From the NCBI GenBank assembly GCA_036736205.1, contig DAINMX010000212.1:1-11874 (forward strand): 11,874 nucleotides of DNA. Reading direction: 5' to 3'. The notes under the pieces were generated by a model, which was not told the DNA's origin, searched no databases, and worked only from the letters and a program-made list of their open reading frames with translations. The first letter of the stretch is position 1. Each line of letters begins with the position of its first letter. Shown here piece after piece: positions 7,581 through 11,874 of the stretch. The DNA is from XYA12-FULL-58-9 sp001798605 (lineage in GTDB: Bacteria; Myxococcota; XYA12-FULL-58-9). The translations under genes were made by a program, and so were the position numbers.

Positions 7581-8357
7581 TCAGTTATCAGAGTCGTCAT
7601 CGTCATCAAAATCGTCGTTGCTCTCGTCATCGTCATCGTCGTCAAAATCGACGTCCGAGTCTTTGAGCCCCGGGCCAATGGAGCCGGGCACAAAGTGGCC
7701 GTTGCCCCCAGAAGCCGTTGACGCAATCGTGATCTTCGGTACTTGGGTCTTGCCGGTCACCGGTCCGAGATCGCCGAGTTCCTCTTCGAGGGCTTTGCGC
7801 ATGGTGGCGAAGTCATCAAATGTGCGACGACGGAACAGGCTGAAGCCCGACCACATCAAATCAGCGCAAATTTCTGCGGGCACGCGGCCAGTGTTGGCAC
7901 CGAGTCCCGGCAGCGCCACAGAGCGAATGCTCCCCGGCGTTTGCATGTTCTGCATGTTGACCGCTTGAAATGCGGCAGCGCAGGCGAGGGCGACGTTCAT
8001 GGTGTCGCTGACATCCTCCGAGGAGGTGATCATCGTCGGCGTGGAAATCAAATGCCCAGGCACCTTCTTTCCAGTGTCGACGCAGGTCGCAAATCCCACC
8101 GGCAGGACGCCGTTGTGCTTGGAATGGATCTCTTGTCTAAGGCGAGTCTCAACCGCTGGTCCCAAGTGGTTCTTGATCACCAGGTCGAGTCCACCATCCA
8201 TCCGTCCCGCCGAGTTGGTTGGCGACACCCAAGCGCTGGTCTTTTGCTCGAGCATGGAGCCGTGAACGATTTCGACCTCGGGGTGTTCTTCGAAGGTCTC
8301 CTTCCAGGCGGCGATCATCTTGGGATTGATGTCTACCAGAACAATCTTGACGAACAT
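7581..8357 (-). CDS. Macro-domain protein with poly-acidic C-terminal tail
   Basis: The 258-residue protein carries a macro domain at about 1-175, a fold that binds ADP-ribose or its derivatives and in several branches removes it from proteins or nucleic acids. Seen motifs are WVSPTNSAGRMDGGLD (43-58), corresponding to the first ADP-ribose-binding loop, LPVGFATC (85-92), and SVALPGLGANTGRVP (146-160), the second, phosphate-binding loop. The NAAN catalytic motif of MacroD enzymes is not present, so binding without hydrolysis is possible. Residues 233-258 are an acidic tail with 17 Asp and one Glu in 26. The start at 8357 is fixed by GGAGG six bases upstream. A longer frame from 8432 exists but has no such support and its extra residues do not look like the fold. 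It lies between the PARP and the ARM gene, and so is the likely reader or eraser of the PARP product. Confidence 0.85.
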   Translation of the reverse strand: MFVKIVLVDINPKMIAAWKETFEEHPEVEIVHGSMLEQKTSAWVSPTNSAGRMDGGLDLVIKNHLGPAVETRLRQEIHSKHNGVLPVGFATCVDTGKKVPGHLISTPTMITSSEDVSDTMNVALACAAAFQAVNMQNMQTPGSIRSVALPGLGANTGRVPAEICADLMWSGFSLFRRRTFDDFATMRKALEEELGDLGPVTGKTQVPKITIASTASGGNGHFVPGSIGPGLKDSDVDFDDDDDDESNDDFDDDDDSDN

Positions 8358-8363
8358 CTGTCG

Positions 8364-8368
8364 CCTCC
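8364..8368 (-). promoter_or_regulatory. Shine-Dalgarno that fixes the macro-domain start
   Basis: GGAGG on the minus strand, six bases before the ATG at 8357. It favours this start over the in-frame ATG at 8432, 25 codons upstream, which has no comparable site. Confidence 0.75.
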
Positions 8369-8388
8369 ATGGTCCCTGGGAGCTGAAA

Positions 8389-8466
8389 TGCCGGTGCCAC
8401 TGATCCGTTGGCCAATTTGCTGTCCGAGTCAAGCAAGGAAATAGAGTCTCCGCCAGCTCACCGGCA
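8389..8466 (-). repeat. Inverted repeat in the PARP-macro gap
   Basis: In the 114-bp gap between the PARP stop and the macro-domain start, 8389-8396 and 8459-8466 are perfect 8-bp inverted repeats (TGCCGGTG / CACCGGCA). A second pair, 8380-8385 with 8454-8459, is interleaved with it, so the two cannot both form except as a pseudoknot. This could be a translational or processing element between the two genes. It could also be chance; no T-run follows. Confidence 0.3.
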
Positions 8467-8471
8467 ACCTC

Positions 8472-9938
8472 TCAGCAAGAGCAAGTGAACTCGACGAGGT
8501 AGTCCATGCGTTGCTGGTGGGCGTCGTAGATCACAAACTCATCGTCATCGAACTCGGATTTGACCTGCGGTGTTCGGCGTACCCCGTGGCAACTGTTGTA
8601 ACCCGGTGGTGGTTCGGTGAGCCCATAGGTGATTTTTGTGAAGTCTTTGACTTTGCCGAGGGCCACTCGCGTGAGCACCATCACTCGGGTGTTCTTCTTT
8701 CCGGGGGTCGTGTAGAACGCTGCGGTGCAGGCGGCATCACCGAAATAGATACCATTGCCGAGCCAACCAGCGTCGGTGCGATTGACGCCCAGGGAAACGG
8801 CGATCTTGGGTAACAAGATGCCGCGCGACAAGAGACCCACCCAATTTTTGATGCGTGAGCCGTGGAACAACATGCGGTGGTTGCGCAGGTCCGCGGTGAA
8901 AGCTTTGTGCTCGCTCTCGCGGCGGATAGCAAAGATGTTTTTCACTTTGACGTCTTTGGTCTTCATCTGGCTATTGATGACGTAACGTTCAAGCTCCATG
9001 TAGTTGTCACTTCTCGTGTCGAGGGAAGCGATGACGCAGCCGAGCGCTGCGTATTGGGCACCCACCTCTTCGTCGAACAAGACGCTTCCCTGCTCGCCGT
9101 TGACCTGCAGCATGTCTTTCATGAGCTGCAGGGTCTCTTGTTTGCGTTCGAAATCGGCGAGGGTGTCGATGATGGCATCGTGGATCGCGGCGCGGCTGCG
9201 GCCGATGCGGTGAGGGATGAGGGTGTAAAACTCGCCCGAGAGGTCCTCCATAATGTTGGGGTCACGTTGTTTCTTTTGGAATTCTCTGTAGAGCTCTGCG
9301 AGGATTTCTTCGCCCTTCTCGATTTGGCCGATGGTCAAGACGCCGAGGGGTGTCTCAATTCCCTTGGCGGTGATGGTCGCGGTGACAGTTTTGGTCAAGG
9401 CGGTGGTCGCTTCTGAATAGATGTAGCGCACCAGATCTTGAACTTCAGGCAGCGGCAAATCGTACTTGGGCTTGGCTTTGGGTTTGACTTTGTCGGTCTT
9501 GCTGTCCGCGGCTGCTTGGGCGTCCAGCATCTCTATGGTTTTTTGATCCAAACGCCCAGAGCTCTGACCTACGCCCTTTTGTGAGCCGATCTTGGTCGAT
9601 GCCAAGGACAACTCTTTGTAGCCTTTTTTTGCCGAGGTCTTTTGTTGATAGAGACTGTCGTACACCGACTCGGCATGTACTTGATCGTCACAATAGCGGC
9701 ATTCCTTCTGCCCTGCGTTGGGATTGGTGTCCAAGTCGTCGGTGCGCCCATAATGGGAAAAAACGCGAAAGACTTCTTTCCCATCTTTTTTGCCGCGATG
9801 CAGCTCCAGCCCGTAATATTTGTTGCGGTTGGTCTTGATGTCGGTGACCTGCAACACGCATTTCTTGAGAATGTCGAAGTCGGTGGGGTACGGCGGTTCA
9901 CCCGCTGCTCCATGCTTGAACACAATGACTTTGGCCAT
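8472..9938 (-). CDS. Bacterial PARP: WGR, PARP regulatory and PARP catalytic domains
   Basis: This 488-residue enzyme should transfer ADP-ribose from NAD+ to a target, possibly as chains. Domains in order: WGR-like domain at about 25-110 (VLQVTD, YYGLELHRG, SHYGRTDD, KKGYKEL), in which the Trp-Gly-Arg signature is Tyr-Gly-Arg (63-65); a Lys/Pro linker (145-158); the helical PARP regulatory domain at about 160-280 (LPLPEVQDLVRYIYSE, PLGVLTIGQIEKGEEIL, LSGEFYTLIPH); and the catalytic domain from about 290 to the end. The catalytic triad is complete: His359 in LFHGSR, Tyr398 in GNGIYFGD and Glu467 in DDDEFVIYD. The layout matches PARP2/PARP3 without zinc fingers, in which WGR binds DNA ends and the helical domain holds the enzyme off until DNA is bound. 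The start ATG at 9938 has a moderate GGAA site. It is followed by the macro-domain gene after 114 bp. It is the best candidate for the effector of the cluster (inference). Confidence 0.93.
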   Translation of the reverse strand: MAKVIVFKHGAAGEPPYPTDFDILKKCVLQVTDIKTNRNKYYGLELHRGKKDGKEVFRVFSHYGRTDDLDTNPNAGQKECRYCDDQVHAESVYDSLYQQKTSAKKGYKELSLASTKIGSQKGVGQSSGRLDQKTIEMLDAQAAADSKTDKVKPKAKPKYDLPLPEVQDLVRYIYSEATTALTKTVTATITAKGIETPLGVLTIGQIEKGEEILAELYREFQKKQRDPNIMEDLSGEFYTLIPHRIGRSRAAIHDAIIDTLADFERKQETLQLMKDMLQVNGEQGSVLFDEEVGAQYAALGCVIASLDTRSDNYMELERYVINSQMKTKDVKVKNIFAIRRESEHKAFTADLRNHRMLFHGSRIKNWVGLLSRGILLPKIAVSLGVNRTDAGWLGNGIYFGDAACTAAFYTTPGKKNTRVMVLTRVALGKVKDFTKITYGLTEPPPGYNSCHGVRRTPQVKSEFDDDEFVIYDAHQQRMDYLVEFTCSC

Positions 9939-10058
9939 GTCAGTTCCGTTGTTGCAAGTTGACGTCCCGGTTGCGACCGAAGCATCTTTTGTCGTGCGGC
10001 TGCCGAGGTCAAGCGGCCATGAATTAGAAGAGTTAGACGGCAGGTCCGATTGGGTTGG

Positions 10059-10550
10059 CTACGCTTTTGTGACGGCGCGACCTCGGGCTCGTTCGAGACA
10101 CTCTTCGACCACATTCTCAAGCCAGTGCCGGCTCGTCGCCATCAGGACTTCGATGTCGCGGCAGAAAGTTTTGACGGCGGGAGCCTCGTCGTAGCTGCGA
10201 CTCAAGAACAACCCATGGTTTTCAGACATGTAGGTTATTTCGCCGCCAGCATTGGGGATGTTTGGATTCTGCGCCGCCTTTTGTAGCTCGGCGAGGACTT
10301 CGGGTTTGGCCTCGCGCATGAAGGTGTAGATGCGAGCGTGAGCCCTAAGCCAAGAGCCTGCATCGTCAACATCTTTGGCGGTCTGTAGCCCAATCCAAGA
10401 GCACGAAGTGTGCTTGGGCGCGTATTCGAAATAGACTTCGAGATCTCCAACCACCGCCCCGCCCATTCCCGAGCTGTTGAGACCTGGGCTGTCGAGACCA
10501 AGGGTGTCAAGATACTCCCTGACGAGCAGCCGTGCTTCCTCGAAGGTCAT
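10059..10550 (-). CDS. Small CesT-like (type III secretion chaperone-like) protein
   Basis: The 163-residue protein has the size and pattern of the CesT/Tir chaperone fold. It has an N-terminal helix (TFEEARLLVREYLDTLGLD), a strand-rich middle (GAVVGDLEVYFEYAP, SWIGLQTA), then a helix and hairpin (GEITYMSENHGLFLSRSYD) and a long last helix starting KTFCRDIEVLMATSRHW. CesT proteins hold secreted effectors unfolded by binding their N-terminal region. It starts at ATG 10550, overlapping the stop of the upstream hydrolase as ATGA, so the two are translationally coupled and the hydrolase is the obvious client. No secretion-system gene lies in the window. It could also be another alpha/beta binding protein of the same fold, such as an immunity or regulatory protein. 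The assignment rests on pattern reading, not on a unique motif. Confidence 0.55.
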   Translation of the reverse strand: MTFEEARLLVREYLDTLGLDSPGLNSSGMGGAVVGDLEVYFEYAPKHTSCSWIGLQTAKDVDDAGSWLRAHARIYTFMREAKPEVLAELQKAAQNPNIPNAGGEITYMSENHGLFLSRSYDEAPAVKTFCRDIEVLMATSRHWLENVVEECLERARGRAVTKA

Positions 10551-11785
10551 GTCTTGGGCGATATGTATTGGGCGACAACTGCGGAGACGTCCATGTCAGC
10601 CGTAGCGAAGAAATCCATGATAGGTTCTCTATTTTGCCGCAGATACTCAGCGTAGGGGCCATCCACGTAATGATTTACCATCATCTTGATTCCCCAGTGT
10701 TTGGAGAATTCCCCCGCAACAATGTCTTTGGTGTTGGGTGTGTCCTTGCCAGCACCAAAGTACCAGGGGAATTTGTAGTCATTGGTCAAAGTCGGTAACA
10801 CCTTGTGCAATTTGTGTCCGAGCTTTGCAGCACCGCGGCCGATTTTGGCAAGTGTACCATGGGGTAAGCCGTCCTCGACTCCGGCACCCGCAAACATGGC
10901 GACGGGATCGCTCTGATTGGCAACGTGTAGATAGTTGGCACCACTCGGATACTGCCAGGCCGCTGCGCCGAGAGTAACAACATTAATGGTCTTGGACATG
11001 AACTCGAGGGCATCTTGGCGACTCAATCCCAGCCCCTCCTGCAACATGACCCGCACTTCCGTGAGAGCGCGAGCTGTGACGATGCCGCCCTGGCTGTGTG
11101 CCAATATGTTGACCGGTTTGCCCGTGCCAACACGGTCAATGATCTTCTCCCGCAAGGTAGCAACAGCAAGGTTTTTGCCCCAAAACAACTTGTCGGTTAA
11201 GCATTGAATCAGATCTCGAATGTAACCGTCGGTTCCATTGTGGACGCCACGAAACTCGGCCTGTTTGCCCAAGGGTAGACCACTCTCGGAATCAATGGGC
11301 GCAGACAAGCAGTCGGCCTGTTTGTGCATGCTGTTGTACTGGTCTTCAGCGGTTGTCATGATGCCGTTGACCGAAATGATGTCCACGCAGTTTTCTGGGG
11401 AGACCTCGGTCTTCTCTGTTCTGCTTGAGCTAACGATTGCGGGGAGCATTCGCAGCGAGTCGGTCGGGGGATGGACGCATTTGTCCCCACCAATGAGGCC
11501 GCCATCGATCAGTTGAGATTGTGTAAGGCTATTGATGGGAATGGACTTGTATATCCATTTCATCACCGTCTGGAAATAATAACCTTTGCTCGCTTTGGTC
11601 CGGATGGCATCAACATACTGGTCTTTGGCGCTTTTGGTGACAGGAATGCCTCTGTAGGTGCTCGACTTCTTCCCTTCCAGCTCTTGCGCGATGTCTCGAA
11701 GTCTTTGCTCATCGTGAGAGAGCGACCGCGTGTATGGGTTTGCATCTGCGCCCAATTTGCCTGCTGCATTTTCTACTTTGGACAT
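10547..11785 (-). CDS. Serine alpha/beta-hydrolase (lipase/esterase-like), putative effector
   Basis: This 412-residue protein is an alpha/beta-hydrolase. The nucleophile elbow is NILAHSQGG with Ser231 in an AxSxG form of GxSxG, after a core strand (CVDIISVNGI) that supplies the usual oxyanion-hole region. Asp293 in ANQSDPVA and His372 in NHYVDGPY fit as the rest of the triad. It probably cleaves a lipid or other ester; the substrate is unknown. The first 120 or so residues are not part of the fold and have no signal peptide or membrane helix, as in effectors with an N-terminal secretion signal and chaperone-binding region. The start at 11785 is chosen because AGGAGA (11796-11791) lies five bases upstream; the longer frame from 11830 has no such site. 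It is followed with a four-base overlap by the CesT-like gene. The 89 bp upstream hold no clear promoter. It could be a T3SS-type effector or a toxin linked to the retron cluster. Confidence 0.75.
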   Translation of the reverse strand: MSKVENAAGKLGADANPYTRSLSHDEQRLRDIAQELEGKKSSTYRGIPVTKSAKDQYVDAIRTKASKGYYFQTVMKWIYKSIPINSLTQSQLIDGGLIGGDKCVHPPTDSLRMLPAIVSSSRTEKTEVSPENCVDIISVNGIMTTAEDQYNSMHKQADCLSAPIDSESGLPLGKQAEFRGVHNGTDGYIRDLIQCLTDKLFWGKNLAVATLREKIIDRVGTGKPVNILAHSQGGIVTARALTEVRVMLQEGLGLSRQDALEFMSKTINVVTLGAAAWQYPSGANYLHVANQSDPVAMFAGAGVEDGLPHGTLAKIGRGAAKLGHKLHKVLPTLTNDYKFPWYFGAGKDTPNTKDIVAGEFSKHWGIKMMVNHYVDGPYAEYLRQNREPIMDFFATADMDVSAVVAQYISPKT

Positions 11786-11874
11786 TTCTGTCTCCTGCCC
11801 AGATGAGGGGCGTCCATAGCAATATCGCACTTTTGGCGGAAACGTTGCGGATCGTCCGTTGAGTTGGGTTGCCG

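Noticed and set aside
8358..8432. Upstream ATG at 8432 for the macro-domain gene
   Set aside because: The first 25 residues do not look like the macro fold, and a strong GGAGG stands at the right distance before the ATG at 8357.
8862..9416. Long plus-strand open frames (here and at 5718-6317, 6426-7154, 7743-8444)
   Set aside because: They lie fully opposite well-supported minus-strand genes, give low-complexity translations without domain motifs and lack ribosome sites. They are antisense shadows of GC-rich coding DNA.
9939..10058. Promoter for the PARP gene (TTGACC in the gap)
   Set aside because: No acceptable -10 hexamer is found at 16-18 bases, so I could not support a promoter, although the 120-bp gap leaves room for one.
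11786..11830. Upstream ATG at 11830 for the hydrolase
   Set aside because: AGGAGA at 11796-11791 is placed for the ATG at 11785 and lies within the extra codons.
1..11874. CRISPR array, tRNA, rRNA or integrase/attachment site
   Set aside because: No regularly spaced repeats, no cloverleaf-like segment, no rRNA-like segment and no recombinase motifs were seen in the window.

Overview
The window looks like a chromosomal accessory island from a large-genome, predatory or social bacterium of the Myxococcota/Bradymonadales kind. This rests on inference. The DNA is moderately GC-rich, and the genes have strong Shine-Dalgarno sites. The mix of families is typical of that group: an anchor-D/ASH-like lipoprotein, a eukaryote-like PARP, a long-N-terminus retron reverse transcriptase and a type III-style chaperone. 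No genus can be named. Every gene I can support lies on the minus strand, so transcription runs from high to low coordinates.

In transcription order: (1) 11785-10059, a two-gene cassette of a serine alpha/beta-hydrolase without a signal peptide and a small CesT-like (secretion-chaperone-like) protein, joined by an ATGA overlap. (2) 9938-7581, an ADP-ribosylation pair: a WGR + PARP regulatory + PARP catalytic protein with a complete H-Y-E triad, then a macro-domain protein with an extremely acidic tail. (3) 7526-3331, a large ARM/HEAT-repeat protein and a SWIM zinc-finger protein joined by a GTGA overlap. (4) 3328-3087, a structured non-coding stretch with the layout of a retron msr-msd RNA: a 26-pair a1/a2 duplex, a candidate branching G in a TTAGC context, small msr hairpins and a long msd hairpin. 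(5) 3064-1679, a retron reverse transcriptase with NAXXH, YADD and VTG signatures. (6) 1673-594, an ADP-ribosylglycohydrolase (DraG/ARH fold), five bases after the RT stop. (7) 412-1, the start of an unrelated lipoprotein that runs off the window.

The main discovery is the combination. A retron (ncRNA plus RT) sits in one co-directional cluster with ARM-repeat and SWIM proteins and with a writer (PARP), a likely reader or eraser (macro domain) and a likely eraser (ARH) of ADP-ribose. From memory, RT + ARM-repeat + WGR/SWIM proteins match the retron class called type XIII; coupling to a full ADP-ribose cycle is something I do not recall being described. A working model, which is inference: the msDNA-RT complex and the ARM/SWIM proteins form a sensor. 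The DNA-end-binding WGR domain links this sensor to the PARP, which ADP-ribosylates a target or drains NAD+ on phage attack. The ARH and macro proteins keep it silent or reverse it. Whether the hydrolase/chaperone cassette belongs to this system or is a separate secreted-effector unit cannot be settled from sequence alone.
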